A stretch of DNA of 64,000 nt from Hyphomonadaceae bacterium UBA1933 (GTDB lineage: Bacteria; Pseudomonadota; Alphaproteobacteria; Caulobacterales; Aquidulcibacteraceae), in NCBI GenBank assembly GCA_002337085.1, contig DDFH01000003.1:562008-626007 (forward strand), in the 5' to 3' direction. Below the pieces are notes generated by a model. The model was not told the origin of the DNA and ran no database searches. It saw nothing but the letters and a program-made list of their open reading frames with translations. Positions 27,833 to 37,445 of this stretch are shown one piece after another (within the stretch, counting starts at the first letter, position 1; each line of letters starts with the position of its first letter). The position numbers and the translations under genes were made by a program.

Positions 27833-30787
27833 CTAGAAGCGTTTTGTAACGGTCACAAATGCTGATCTGCCGAACAAATCATATTGTGAAGTCAATGGAT
27901 ATACACCCAATCTTGAAACGTTTGAGTTTGTAGAGATTGCAGGTGGTTTTTCATCAAATAAGTTGTTGATACCAGCAACTAAAGTCCAGTTATCGTTTTT
28001 ATACATCACTGATGCATTATGAACGATGGTGACTTCTGCTCTACGTTTGTATTGAATAGTATTGGTTCCAGAGAATAGATAATACGCGCTCGCAGGGGCT
28101 ACGTTGCTTGAATAATATCTGCTGTTGTTAGCAGAACCAGTAAAGTCAACTGACCATGCAAAAGTCCAATCTTGTTTTTTGAATCTTGCTTGGGTTTGCG
28201 AAACATATTTAGGATAACCAATTACGCCAGCGTAATCATAAAGCGAGCTATCGCTGAACAAACCTTGTTTAAAGTTTGTTGTCCAACGGTGTTGTGAGTC
28301 AATGGTAAGGTCGCCGAATGAGAATTCTTTACGATAAAGAATTTTAAGGTCGATACCTTTAACTTCAACCTTATTAACGTTCACATAATTGTCTTGAACG
28401 ATATCAAGCTGTTTATATGAAGTTGAGTTAGGGTCGTTGTCGCGTGTAAACAAGCTACAGAAGTTTGCTGCTTTACCAGTAGTATCAGTATAGCATGCGT
28501 TTACAATGCTATCTGCACCAAACTTATCAACACCATCATTTACGTCGACTTTCCAGAAATCTAAACGAGCATTAAGGTCGATTGCTTCAGGAGTCCAAAC
28601 CAAGCTTAAGATATCAGAACGTGAATCTTCTTCTTTTAGATTTCCTGCGCCACCACCAGAATAGATAGTTACAGATTGCTGCGCGTTATAAATTGGGTTT
28701 CCATTGCCATCAACTTGTCCTGATGGCATAGAGCCTGGGTAGTCAGAAGGAATACCTTCAGCTGCACAACGAGTTTTAAGAACATCGTTCAAGCTGTCTC
28801 CCCAACGAATACAAGGGTCAATACTTTGGTTACCAAAACCTGACTGATTGCCCAAGAACAATTCATAAAGGTTAGGGGCACGGTAAGAAGTTCCTGAAAT
28901 TGCAACAAGTTTGATTTCAGGAGTAATGCGCCATTGTGTTGTTACTTTCCAAGTTGAGTTTGAATCGTATGAATCATAGTTGGTGTAACGATATGCTGCA
29001 GTAACTGACAAGTCTTCAATCAAAGGCTTTTTAGCAACAAGAGGTAGCGACAATTCACCATAAACCTCTTTAACTGAATCTTCCCCTTTGGTTATGCCCG
29101 CAGCAGAAGAGTAAGCAACGTTGCCCGCAAGTGTTTCTGCACCTGGAACGTCATTAATGCTGTATTTACGGTAGTGAGCACCAATGTTCATTTTTGCTTC
29201 GTCAGAAGCACCAGGAACTTTAAACAAATCGCCTGTGATGTTAAATTCTGCAACTGTTTGCTTGTATGTTGTATGGCCGGTGTTGTTCACATCGTTATAC
29301 AAATAATCTAGCTCTTCTTGCGTGTATTGACCATTAAGAATATGTGGGTCAAACCAATTGATTGGTACGCATTTATTATATGAAGCAGGGGCGTCGCAAA
29401 CAACTTTACCATTTGCATCTTCATAAGAAGCAATTGTTGCATCAAGCCTGTCCCAAAGGATAGATGTATTTTTATATTCGCCTTTTGCTTCGCTGGTTTG
29501 AACATAGAAATCCCAACCACCATTTCTTAGAAGGCCATATACACCATTGTTTGTTTCACCTTTTACGCCAGCAAGTACTTGCCATGTATCAACAGTTTGC
29601 TCGTAATGCGCTGGGCGTGCGATGATTGGCTGCACCCATGTTGGTAATGGGTTATAATAATCACCAGCATATAGAACTGGGAAGATTTGCGCCGCATAAT
29701 CTTGAGAACTTTCGCGCTTAGAGTATAGGCCTTCACCATAAACAGTGATACCGCCCAAGAAGCTTAGATCGCGTTCAAATGTTCCATATACGTTTGTACG
29801 TTTGTTTGGTGACAATATGTCGGTATTTAACATAATGTCATTCACATAATTCATACGGTCTGTTCTATAAGTAGTTGAAGTATTACCATATGTTTCAAAA
29901 ATATTTGGGTTATTTGGGTTTAGAATCAATGTCCCAAGACCACTTTGCGCCCAATTATATTGGGTTCCAGTACCCATACATTTATATGTACCAGTTGCAG
30001 GGTCTTTGTGATCCGCCAATGCACCTGTTTGAGCATCAAAAACATAGTTGTGTTGGCAGTAATCGCGATCTTTATACTTCAAAGACTTTTGCTCAAAATA
30101 TTCAGCAGAAATCATTGCGTTCCAATTATCAGCTGTTTTGCCCCATAGTGCGCCAACTTTATAACTTTCACCGCCACCATCAAATGTTCCAAAGCCCTCT
30201 GCAGTTGCTTCGAAGCCATTCACATCTTTACGAGTAAACATGTTTACAACACCACCAACGGCATCAGAACCATAAATTGGCGATGCGCCCTCGTTAAGAA
30301 TTTCATAACGAGAAACTGCAAGCGATGGGATTGATTGAAGGTCAACAGCAGTAACCGTACCACCTACACCTGATGGTGGAAGTCTGTGTGAGTTAAGCAT
30401 AACCAAAGTACGTTGAGAACCTAATGAGTTCAAACCAACAGATTGAATACCTGGACCACCATCAACTATAAAGCCAGTATACATATTGTTAATCTGGCTA
30501 GAACCAGAAGCAGCCGTAGAAGACGTAATAATTTTTGCAGGGTCTGTTTTACCTGCCAATTTTGCGTTTTCAGTATTAATTACTGTAAGTGGCGATGCTG
30601 ATGAGAAAGTGTTTTTACGAATACGTGAACCCGTAACAACAATAACTTCGTCCTTTTTAGTTTCTTCGGACTTAGCTTTTTCGTCTTTTGTAGTGTCTTT
30701 TGTTTCCTGAGCAAATACTGGTGCTGCTGACAAAAGTGCCAATACAGATACCCCTAAAATTGCTTGTTTAAAATTAGATTTCAACAT
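27833..30787 (-). CDS. TonB-dependent outer-membrane receptor (second, divergent from S9 peptidase)
   Basis: A 984-aa receptor with a signal peptide ending at PVFAQE and a Lys/Glu-rich linker (about 27-47). Then come the TonB-box-like VIVVTGSRI, a plug domain with SLGSQRTLVMLNSHRLPPSG and GASPIYGSDAVGGVVNMF, and a large barrel ending FVTVTKRF. It shares the plug type of the neighbouring receptor but is clearly diverged, not a recent duplicate. It is divergent from an S9 peptidase, a pairing that suggests peptide uptake (inference). ATG at 30787 with AGGAG just upstream. Confidence 0.93.
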   Translation of the reverse strand: MLKSNFKQAILGVSVLALLSAAPVFAQETKDTTKDEKAKSEETKKDEVIVVTGSRIRKNTFSSASPLTVINTENAKLAGKTDPAKIITSSTAASGSSQINNMYTGFIVDGGPGIQSVGLNSLGSQRTLVMLNSHRLPPSGVGGTVTAVDLQSIPSLAVSRYEILNEGASPIYGSDAVGGVVNMFTRKDVNGFEATAEGFGTFDGGGESYKVGALWGKTADNWNAMISAEYFEQKSLKYKDRDYCQHNYVFDAQTGALADHKDPATGTYKCMGTGTQYNWAQSGLGTLILNPNNPNIFETYGNTSTTYRTDRMNYVNDIMLNTDILSPNKRTNVYGTFERDLSFLGGITVYGEGLYSKRESSQDYAAQIFPVLYAGDYYNPLPTWVQPIIARPAHYEQTVDTWQVLAGVKGETNNGVYGLLRNGGWDFYVQTSEAKGEYKNTSILWDRLDATIASYEDANGKVVCDAPASYNKCVPINWFDPHILNGQYTQEELDYLYNDVNNTGHTTYKQTVAEFNITGDLFKVPGASDEAKMNIGAHYRKYSINDVPGAETLAGNVAYSSAAGITKGEDSVKEVYGELSLPLVAKKPLIEDLSVTAAYRYTNYDSYDSNSTWKVTTQWRITPEIKLVAISGTSYRAPNLYELFLGNQSGFGNQSIDPCIRWGDSLNDVLKTRCAAEGIPSDYPGSMPSGQVDGNGNPIYNAQQSVTIYSGGGAGNLKEEDSRSDILSLVWTPEAIDLNARLDFWKVDVNDGVDKFGADSIVNACYTDTTGKAANFCSLFTRDNDPNSTSYKQLDIVQDNYVNVNKVEVKGIDLKILYRKEFSFGDLTIDSQHRWTTNFKQGLFSDSSLYDYAGVIGYPKYVSQTQARFKKQDWTFAWSVDFTGSANNSRYYSSNVAPASAYYLFSGTNTIQYKRRAEVTIVHNASVMYKNDNWTLVAGINNLFDEKPPAISTNSNVSRLGVYPLTSQYDLFGRSAFVTVTKRF

Positions 30788-31145
30788 TCTTCTCCTGCTC
30801 GAATTTAATATAGCTGTTGAAGCATAAAATGACTTAATTGCATTAAGCTCTTACATTTCTTGAGAAGATTATTAAAAATATGCAATATTGCTGTGCAGTA
30901 ATTTATTGCTTATCGGTAATTTTTTGCAAAACAATTAAGGTTGTGTGACTAAATTGCTACAATAAAATGCATTTCTTATATAATCATGCCCAGCCTTTTA
31001 CGAATAATAGAAAAATATGGTGTGTTTTTATGTTGATTATTTCCTGTTTTTTTGAAAACTTATGGATTATAAGATGTGTTTTTTCGTCAATAATAATTTA
31101 AGGTAAGATTCTCGGCCTTAAAAATTGCTTCATTAAGGAATTTAC
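30788..31145. promoter_or_regulatory. Divergent spacer between the second TonB receptor and the S9 peptidase
   Basis: An AT-rich region without genes. A perfect inverted repeat CTTAAT-TGC-ATTAAG lies at 30833-30847, 46 bp before the receptor start, and could be an operator. No reliable -35/-10 pair could be picked out for either gene. AAGGAA precedes the S9 peptidase ATG. Confidence 0.35.
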
Positions 31146-33203
31146 ATGATGTTTAAAAAGAAATTTGGTTTGTTATTGTTTGCTTCGTCGCTTGCAGTTT
31201 CAGTTTTTAGCACAAGCGCAATTGCAGGGAGTATTGGTAAAAAGCCACTTCCAATTTCTCAGATGAAACAAGATTTTAAACTGTCTTCAGTTCGTATTAG
31301 CCCTAATGGAAAATATATTGCCGGGATTTCAAGTATAGAAGGTCAAGAAAATCCAATTGTTAGGATTTGGGAAACTAGCGACATGTCAAAAGCGCCAAAG
31401 CAATTTGGTTCTAAATCTATGCGGTTTCAGTCGGTTTCCTTCGTTAAAGATGATACTTTGTTTTTAGTAGTTGGCCAACCTGTTAGAAGAGGGGCCAAAT
31501 CTGACTGGGAATTTAGCGGCGTCTTTGCAAATCTAGACGGTAGCAAAATTACTGAATTAGCAAATCAAAATGCTACTAATACACGTGACGATGATTTTAC
31601 ATATAGCATTAGCGTATTCAATAATTTGCCTTTAGATCCCGATAACGTCTTGATTAAATTGGGCAAAGAATCTGGTACGGAAATTGTAAAAGCAAACATC
31701 CGTACAGGTAAAACGACACGCTATATCCGTAGTGCCGAAGACGAGGCATTTGAATGGGATGATCCAAGTGGTAATATACGTGTAAAATATAACATAAAAT
31801 CAGTTGGTGGCGTTTGGTATAAAAACTACTTTTTCCGTGATAACGATGGAAAATGGATTGATTTACCGGGTTTGAAGCAATCCCTTAATGATCGCTACAC
31901 ATTATCTGTACAGCACGTTTCAAATGACGGTAAAACTATTTGGGTTATTACGGATAAAGATACTGATTATGCGGTTTTAAAGAAGTTTGATGTAACAACG
32001 CAAACATTTTCAGATACTATTGCCAAAAATACGGAATACGACTTGGCTAGCGTAAGTTTTGGTTCTGCAAAAGATGAATATCATCAAAATTCAGACCCTA
32101 TTCGTGACGTATGTTGGAATGGACCAACATTTGAGTGTACGCATTCAGATGAAACTGACCAAGGAATATATGATTTATTAACTGAGCAGTTCCCAGGTAC
32201 TATTGTTAGCTTTAGAGTTAAAGATAAGGGAAATCTTGTTCTTGCAAGTATACAAGCACCTAATTTGCCTCCAACTTATTATTTGCTAAAAAATAAAAAA
32301 GAACTGGTGAAAATCGGCTCGTATATTGATGGTTGGGATCAATCTAATCTTGCGCCAGCCGAGTGGGTAAATTACCCTGCAAGAGATGGATTGAAAATAC
32401 CAGCCATCTTATATCTTCCTAAAGGTTATGAAAAGGGCAAAGACGGAACTTTGCCGCTTGTTGTTTTACCACATGGCGGGCCATGGTCTTATGACACAAT
32501 TGATTTTGATTCATCTTATTGGCCACAAATGTTTGCGACACGCGGTTTTGCCGTATTGCAGCCAAATTATCGTGGTTCCGAAGGGCTTGGAAAAAAACTT
32601 TGGAAAGACGGCGATAAGCAATGGGGTCTTAGAATGTCTGATGACAATGACGATGGAGCCAAGTGGCTAGTAAGTCAAGGCATCGCAGATCCTAATAGAA
32701 TGATGATTTATGGTTATTCTTATGGCGGATTTGCCGCTGCTGCTGCTGCTGCCCGCTCTGGAAATGTTGCGCCTGGTTTATACCAATGCGCAATTTCTGG
32801 CGGCCCTGCAATTGATTTGGTTCGTATTAAAAACGATTGGGGTGAAAATAGATTGCAACGCGTTACTCAAGGTGTAACGGTTGACGGTTGGAACCCTATG
32901 GCGCACCTTGATGAAGTCAAAATCCCTTGGTTAATTGTTCATGGTGGATATGATCACCAAGCCGATATTCTACATTCACGTGATGCGGCTGCAAAAATGA
33001 AAAGTGTGAACCCAAATGCTGATTTCAAGTTTGTTGAAATTGATCGCATGTCCCACACTTTGAATAAAATGCTTCCTGAACATAAAGAAAGACTTATGTC
33101 AGAAGTACTGAATTGGACCGCAAATCACTGCGGCAATATTTCAAAATCATTTAATGACCCAGAAGCTGAAAATTTGGTCAAAAAGTTTGATAAAGCAAAA
33201 TAA
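31146..33203 (+). CDS. Exported S9 family prolyl oligopeptidase-like serine peptidase
   Basis: A 685-aa protein with a signal peptide (about 1-27, ending SAIAG). A beta-propeller-like domain (about 40-400) precedes the alpha/beta-hydrolase peptidase domain. The catalytic serine is Ser525 in GYSYGGF, the aspartate is in HGGYDHQAD (about 604) and the histidine in MSHTLNK (about 640). S9C-type enzymes of this layout release dipeptides or acyl-amino acids from peptides in the periplasm. It is divergent from a TonB receptor and upstream of the Opp genes. Two adjacent ATGs (31146, 31149) follow AAGGAA; either could be used. A strong terminator follows. Confidence 0.9.
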   Translation: MMFKKKFGLLLFASSLAVSVFSTSAIAGSIGKKPLPISQMKQDFKLSSVRISPNGKYIAGISSIEGQENPIVRIWETSDMSKAPKQFGSKSMRFQSVSFVKDDTLFLVVGQPVRRGAKSDWEFSGVFANLDGSKITELANQNATNTRDDDFTYSISVFNNLPLDPDNVLIKLGKESGTEIVKANIRTGKTTRYIRSAEDEAFEWDDPSGNIRVKYNIKSVGGVWYKNYFFRDNDGKWIDLPGLKQSLNDRYTLSVQHVSNDGKTIWVITDKDTDYAVLKKFDVTTQTFSDTIAKNTEYDLASVSFGSAKDEYHQNSDPIRDVCWNGPTFECTHSDETDQGIYDLLTEQFPGTIVSFRVKDKGNLVLASIQAPNLPPTYYLLKNKKELVKIGSYIDGWDQSNLAPAEWVNYPARDGLKIPAILYLPKGYEKGKDGTLPLVVLPHGGPWSYDTIDFDSSYWPQMFATRGFAVLQPNYRGSEGLGKKLWKDGDKQWGLRMSDDNDDGAKWLVSQGIADPNRMMIYGYSYGGFAAAAAAARSGNVAPGLYQCAISGGPAIDLVRIKNDWGENRLQRVTQGVTVDGWNPMAHLDEVKIPWLIVHGGYDHQADILHSRDAAAKMKSVNPNADFKFVEIDRMSHTLNKMLPEHKERLMSEVLNWTANHCGNISKSFNDPEAENLVKKFDKAK

Positions 33204-33210
33204 AATTAAA

Positions 33211-33237
33211 AGCCCCCAGAAATGGGGGCTTTTTTTA
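33211..33237. terminator. Intrinsic terminator between the S9 peptidase and oppA
   Basis: A perfect 8-bp stem, AGCCCCCA (33211-33218) with TGGGGGCT (33223-33230), then T7. The A run on the left lets it serve the convergent oppA gene too. Confidence 0.9.
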
Positions 33238-34860
33238 TTTGGTGCATAGATATTTTGTGCGGTGGTAATCGTTTGGATTATCGACCCACCCTGTTATGTT
33301 TGGGTTTACAAGGTTACGGCTTGAATCAAAATATATTGGAATAAAAGCATTATCTTTGAGAACGATTTTTTCTGCTTTTTCAATTAGTTCTTTGCGTTTA
33401 TTCGCATCTTTTTCAAAGTCAGATTGTTTTAAATATGTATCAAACTCGGGGTTTGAATATTTGCCATAATTCATCTCACCGGCAGAAGTTTCAAATGCAT
33501 AAAGGAAGTTGCGGGCATCGTTAAAGTCTGCAACCCATCCGGCGTCACCAACTTCAAAATCACCTCTTTGCATTTTGTCATAATTGATTTGAACATCATT
33601 TCCAACGATGTGAACATTTACCCAATCACGCCCAATGTCGCGCCAATTTTGTTGCACAACTGGCGCTATTCTTGGGTTATCGCGTGAATTACGATAGCTA
33701 AAAGTAAAGTCCAATGGGTGCCCTGGGCCGTATCCGGCTTCCTTTAATAGTTTCCGCGCAAGTTCTAATTTCTGAGCGCGTGGCATATTTTCCCAATCTT
33801 GATGTACTTTTTCAAAATCGTAATTAAATATGCCTTTTGGAACTAAAGAATATGCCGGTTTTTGCCCGCCTTTTAGTATTTCATTCGCAATAAATTCGCG
33901 GTCAATAGCGAGTGATAAGGCTTCACGAACTCTGGGGTCATTAAATGGCTTCTTTTTAGTGTTGAATATATAATAAGTTATTGAATTATAATCAGAGACC
34001 CTGGCGTAACCAGGCATAGTTCTATCGATTTCTTCACGCCTTGAGCCGCCAAAGTTGGTATGTATATCAAGCCTATCGGTTTTGACCCGACGTTCTGCTG
34101 CAATATCATCTTGTGTAGGATAGTAATATACACCCTCGAGGCAAACATTTTTTGCGTCATAATATTTTGGGTTTTTGGCAACATATATAAAGTCATTTGG
34201 TGACCATTGTTCTAATTTATATGCGCCATTCACAACAATATGCTCAGGGTTTATCCAATTATCACCATATTTCTCAACAACGTGTTTAGGAACCGGATAA
34301 GTAATAGGGTGGGTTAAAAAATCCAATAAATAGCTTGCTGGATGCTCAAGGGTAACTTGAACGGTTTTGGGATCAAGTGCTTTAATGCCAAGTGTATCTT
34401 TTGGTAATTTACCGTCAAAAACCTCTTCTGCATTCTTAACCAAAAACAACATAGATGCATATTGTGTTGGCGGCTTCATTGTTAATAGACGTTGCCAACC
34501 ATAAACAAAATCATCCGCAGTCACAGGGACACCATCCGACCATTTCGCATCGCGTAATTTAAATGTCCAGACTAATCCATCTGGACTTGTAGTCCATGAT
34601 GTTGCCATACCGCTGACAGTTTTTCCATCTGCAGCATTTGCGGTAAGCCCTTCAAACATATCAGAAATTATCTGATGTTCCCATGTGCCGGTTGCAATAT
34701 ATGGATCTAGGCTCTTTGGCTCGCCGCTATTGCCAAAATGTATTATTTTGTCGCCATCTTGTTCGTTTTTCTTGCTGCACGCACCAAGTCCACCACTAAG
34801 GAATATTGTTAAACAGGTTGCTGCAAGTAGTTTATTATAAATCCGTCTGTTGGCGCTCAT
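33235..34860 (-). CDS. oppA: Oligopeptide ABC transporter substrate-binding lipoprotein
   Basis: A 541-aa SBP_bac_5 family protein. The signal sequence ends in the lipobox LGACS, so it is probably a lipoprotein. It has the family N-terminus EPKSLDPYIATG and the segment WTFKLRDAKWSDGVPVTADDFVYGW (split here for reading as WTFKLRDAKWSDG then VPVTADDFVYGW). Such proteins bind di- to oligopeptides and pass them to OppBC. It lies downstream of oppB and oppC on the same strand but is separated from them by a gene on the other strand. No Opp ATPase gene is present in the window. Confidence 0.9.
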   Translation of the reverse strand: MSANRRIYNKLLAATCLTIFLSGGLGACSKKNEQDGDKIIHFGNSGEPKSLDPYIATGTWEHQIISDMFEGLTANAADGKTVSGMATSWTTSPDGLVWTFKLRDAKWSDGVPVTADDFVYGWQRLLTMKPPTQYASMLFLVKNAEEVFDGKLPKDTLGIKALDPKTVQVTLEHPASYLLDFLTHPITYPVPKHVVEKYGDNWINPEHIVVNGAYKLEQWSPNDFIYVAKNPKYYDAKNVCLEGVYYYPTQDDIAAERRVKTDRLDIHTNFGGSRREEIDRTMPGYARVSDYNSITYYIFNTKKKPFNDPRVREALSLAIDREFIANEILKGGQKPAYSLVPKGIFNYDFEKVHQDWENMPRAQKLELARKLLKEAGYGPGHPLDFTFSYRNSRDNPRIAPVVQQNWRDIGRDWVNVHIVGNDVQINYDKMQRGDFEVGDAGWVADFNDARNFLYAFETSAGEMNYGKYSNPEFDTYLKQSDFEKDANKRKELIEKAEKIVLKDNAFIPIYFDSSRNLVNPNITGWVDNPNDYHRTKYLCTK

Positions 34861-34951
34861 TATATTGATCTCGGTAACGCTAATAAATTAATTTGAATTT
34901 ATTCATGATTAAGATATGAATCTTATGAACCACTATCAAGGCTAAAAAATT

Positions 34952-35494
34952 ATGAATATAAAATTTACAAGATTGAAAAAAACTGCTTTTTTACTATTAT
35001 TGGCAAATTTTAGTCTGCCAAATACGGTATATGCGCAAAATGATGCTCAAACGCCGTTGCAACCGCTTTATCAATGTGCATCGCAAAAGGATGATGCTTT
35101 GCGCCTTAAATGCTATGATGACGTTGTTGCGGGAATAAAAGTAAAAGAGGAAAAGTCTGAAATAGTTGCAATTGATGCTCCAAAAATGCAGCAGCTAAAA
35201 AAAGAAGCCTTTGGGTTTTCAATGCCGTCGTTTTCAAAACTGAAAATTGTTAAAGAAAATGACAAAGGTGATGAGGCCGATAAAGTTGTCATGACTGTCA
35301 CCAAATATGATGATGGTTCAAAACCAAAAGTCTATTTTGAAAATGGTCAAATTTGGCAAGTTATTGATAGCGAAACAATCGATTACTTTAAGCCATTACC
35401 AACAAATGGAACGATACAACGTGCCAGCTTCGGATCATATATCCTTAGCTTACAAGGCAGCAAAAAAGGCTATCGCGTAAAGCGCGTTGAGTAA
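34952..35494 (+). CDS. Exported protein of unknown function
   Basis: A 180-aa protein with a signal peptide (about 1-28, ending VYAQN). The mature part starts with a Cys pair spaced as YQCASQKDDALRLKCYDD, a pattern seen in small exported proteins whose two cysteines likely form a disulfide. A lysine-rich middle follows. The C-terminal beta-rich segment has YFENGQIWQVIDSE and FGSYILSLQGSKKGYRVKRV, which resembles a C-terminal block seen in many unnamed alphaproteobacterial periplasmic proteins. I do not recognise a function. It lies on the plus strand between oppA and oppC, and its stop directly abuts that of oppC. Confidence 0.75.
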   Translation: MNIKFTRLKKTAFLLLLANFSLPNTVYAQNDAQTPLQPLYQCASQKDDALRLKCYDDVVAGIKVKEEKSEIVAIDAPKMQQLKKEAFGFSMPSFSKLKIVKENDKGDEADKVVMTVTKYDDGSKPKVYFENGQIWQVIDSETIDYFKPLPTNGTIQRASFGSYILSLQGSKKGYRVKRVE

Positions 35495-36400
35495 TTATCT
35501 ATCTTTGGGGTCGATGGCATCTCTAAGGCCATCCCCAATGAAGTTAAGGCAAAAAAGCGTAATCATCATTGTGATTGCAGGAAAGAATAATAGCCAAGGC
35601 GCGATTTCCATTTCGCGCGCACCATTGGAAATTAAGTTTCCCAAAGAGGTGAGGGGTTCTTGAACCCCAAGCCCTAAGAAGCTTAAAAAGCTTTCGGTTA
35701 ATATTACTGCGGGTATTGTAAGGGTTACATAAACCACAACTGGTCCAAGAAGGTTGGGCACAATATGGCGTGTGATTATTTGAAAAGTACTAAGACCTGC
35801 GGCTTGTGCGGCTTCGATAAATTCCTTTTTGCGTAATGAAAGTGTTTGCCCGCGAACAATACGCGCCATAGTAAGCCATTCAACCGCACCAATTGCCACG
35901 AAAATTAAAATAATATTGCGCCCAAAAACCACCATCAAAATTATCACAAAAAAGATGAATGGAAGTGCGTAAAGTATATCAACAATACGCATCATTATTT
36001 GGTCAACTTTTCCGCCAATATATCCAGCAGTTGCGCCCCATAATACGCCAATTGTTAGCGACACAAAGGTTGCAACAATGCCAACAGCCAAAGACACCCG
36101 CAGACCATATAATAGCCTTATGAATAAATCGCGTCCTTGTGGGTCACCACCAAATATAAACATGTTTTTAAGACTAGGCCCAACAAGAACCATATCATCA
36201 AAAATTTCATCATATTTATGAACCCAAACCAATGGGCCAAATAGTGCAAGTATAACCAACGCACCCAATACATACATGGAAATTACCGCAGCCTTGTTTT
36301 TCATCAAGCGGGCAAGTGCGTCATCCCAAAGTGACCGCCCTAAAACAGCCGACTTTTCAAGCAGTTGCGCGTTTTCCTTTGGGGTTGCAATCATGCTCAT
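35495..36400 (-). CDS. oppC: Oligopeptide ABC transporter permease OppC
   Basis: A 301-aa inner-membrane permease with about six membrane helices. The N-terminal OppC_N region covers about 25-75. The EAA loop EFIEAAQAAGLSTFQIITRH (about 190-209) contacts the ATPase. The sequence ends GDGLRDAIDPKDR, a typical OppC/DppC tail. It pairs with OppB, whose stop it overlaps by 4 bp (ATGA). The required ATPase subunits OppD/OppF are not encoded next to it. Confidence 0.93.
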   Translation of the reverse strand: MSMIATPKENAQLLEKSAVLGRSLWDDALARLMKNKAAVISMYVLGALVILALFGPLVWVHKYDEIFDDMVLVGPSLKNMFIFGGDPQGRDLFIRLLYGLRVSLAVGIVATFVSLTIGVLWGATAGYIGGKVDQIMMRIVDILYALPFIFFVIILMVVFGRNIILIFVAIGAVEWLTMARIVRGQTLSLRKKEFIEAAQAAGLSTFQIITRHIVPNLLGPVVVYVTLTIPAVILTESFLSFLGLGVQEPLTSLGNLISNGAREMEIAPWLLFFPAITMMITLFCLNFIGDGLRDAIDPKDR

Positions 36401-37326
36401 TCGTAGGTCACTTTCGGGTCAAGCATGCCGTATATAATATCGGCGATAAGGTTTAAAATAATAATCAGCGATGCATAAAGTATAACAACCGCCATAACTA
36501 CGGGATAATCGCGTTGTAATGCCGAGGTGACAAAGTTGCGCCCAATTCCTGGAAGCTGAAACACATTTTCAATAACCACAGAGCCAGTAATCAAACCCGC
36601 ACACGCAGGGCCAAGATATGAAACCAATGGCAATAAAGATGCGCGCAATGCGTGTTTTACCAATACAATAGAATCAGGAAGCCCTTTTGCGCGTGCTGTT
36701 CGTATAAAGTTAGAGCTTAATACTTCGATTGTGCTTGAACGAACAAGGCGCGAAATAATTGCGATTTGTGGCAATGCCAAAGTAACAACTGGCAAAAGCA
36801 AGGTTTCAAAAGTCATTTCACCCAAATCAAGGCCAGCAGTAGGCAGCCACCCTAATTTTACCCCAAAAAACAATGCGAGAAGCGGGCCAGTAACAAATGT
36901 TGGAATACAAATGCCTGCCATTGCCACAGCCATAACCGAATAATCTTGAATTTTGTTTTGATTTAACGCGGCAATCAGACCAAGTGGTACGCCAATAAAA
37001 ATTGCAAGGCTTAGGGCAAGTAAACCAATGGTAATTGAAACAGGAAAACCATTGCCAATAATATCTGAAACATTTTGATTCTTATAAATCAGGCTTGGCC
37101 CTAAATCAAAAACGAAAAGTCCTTTTAAATATTCGAAAAACTGCACAGTTAAAGGCTTATCTAGGCCGTAATGCTGCATAACCAATTGCCGAATTTCCGG
37201 CGACATTGCACGCTCAGAATCAAATGGGCTGCCAGGGGCAAGACGCATTAAAAAGAAAGCCATAGCGATAATAATAAACATTGTCGGTATTGCGACCAAC
37301 AACCGTTTAAGCGCGAATGACAGCAT
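36397..37326 (-). CDS. oppB: Oligopeptide ABC transporter permease OppB
   Basis: A 309-aa permease with an N-terminal membrane helix, the conserved FFLMRLAPGSPF and a D-K-P-L segment (GLDKPLTVQF). The EAA loop NFIRTARAKGLPDSIVLVKH (about 213-232) is followed by a C-terminal DPKVTYE tail. It forms the translocation path with OppC. It is first of the two-gene oppBC unit; the 119-bp spacer upstream toward mtgA shows no obvious promoter to the eye. Confidence 0.93.
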   Translation of the reverse strand: MLSFALKRLLVAIPTMFIIIAMAFFLMRLAPGSPFDSERAMSPEIRQLVMQHYGLDKPLTVQFFEYLKGLFVFDLGPSLIYKNQNVSDIIGNGFPVSITIGLLALSLAIFIGVPLGLIAALNQNKIQDYSVMAVAMAGICIPTFVTGPLLALFFGVKLGWLPTAGLDLGEMTFETLLLPVVTLALPQIAIISRLVRSSTIEVLSSNFIRTARAKGLPDSIVLVKHALRASLLPLVSYLGPACAGLITGSVVIENVFQLPGIGRNFVTSALQRDYPVVMAVVILYASLIIILNLIADIIYGMLDPKVTYE

Positions 37327-37445
37327 AAGAAAAATCCCTCAATGAGCTATTATGTGGAAACCCCATCTTTTATTTTTGCGTACAATTTTATAAAATCGGT
37401 GCTTAGTCAATTAAATTTGTGCAAGATTGTTAAATAAAGGTGAGT

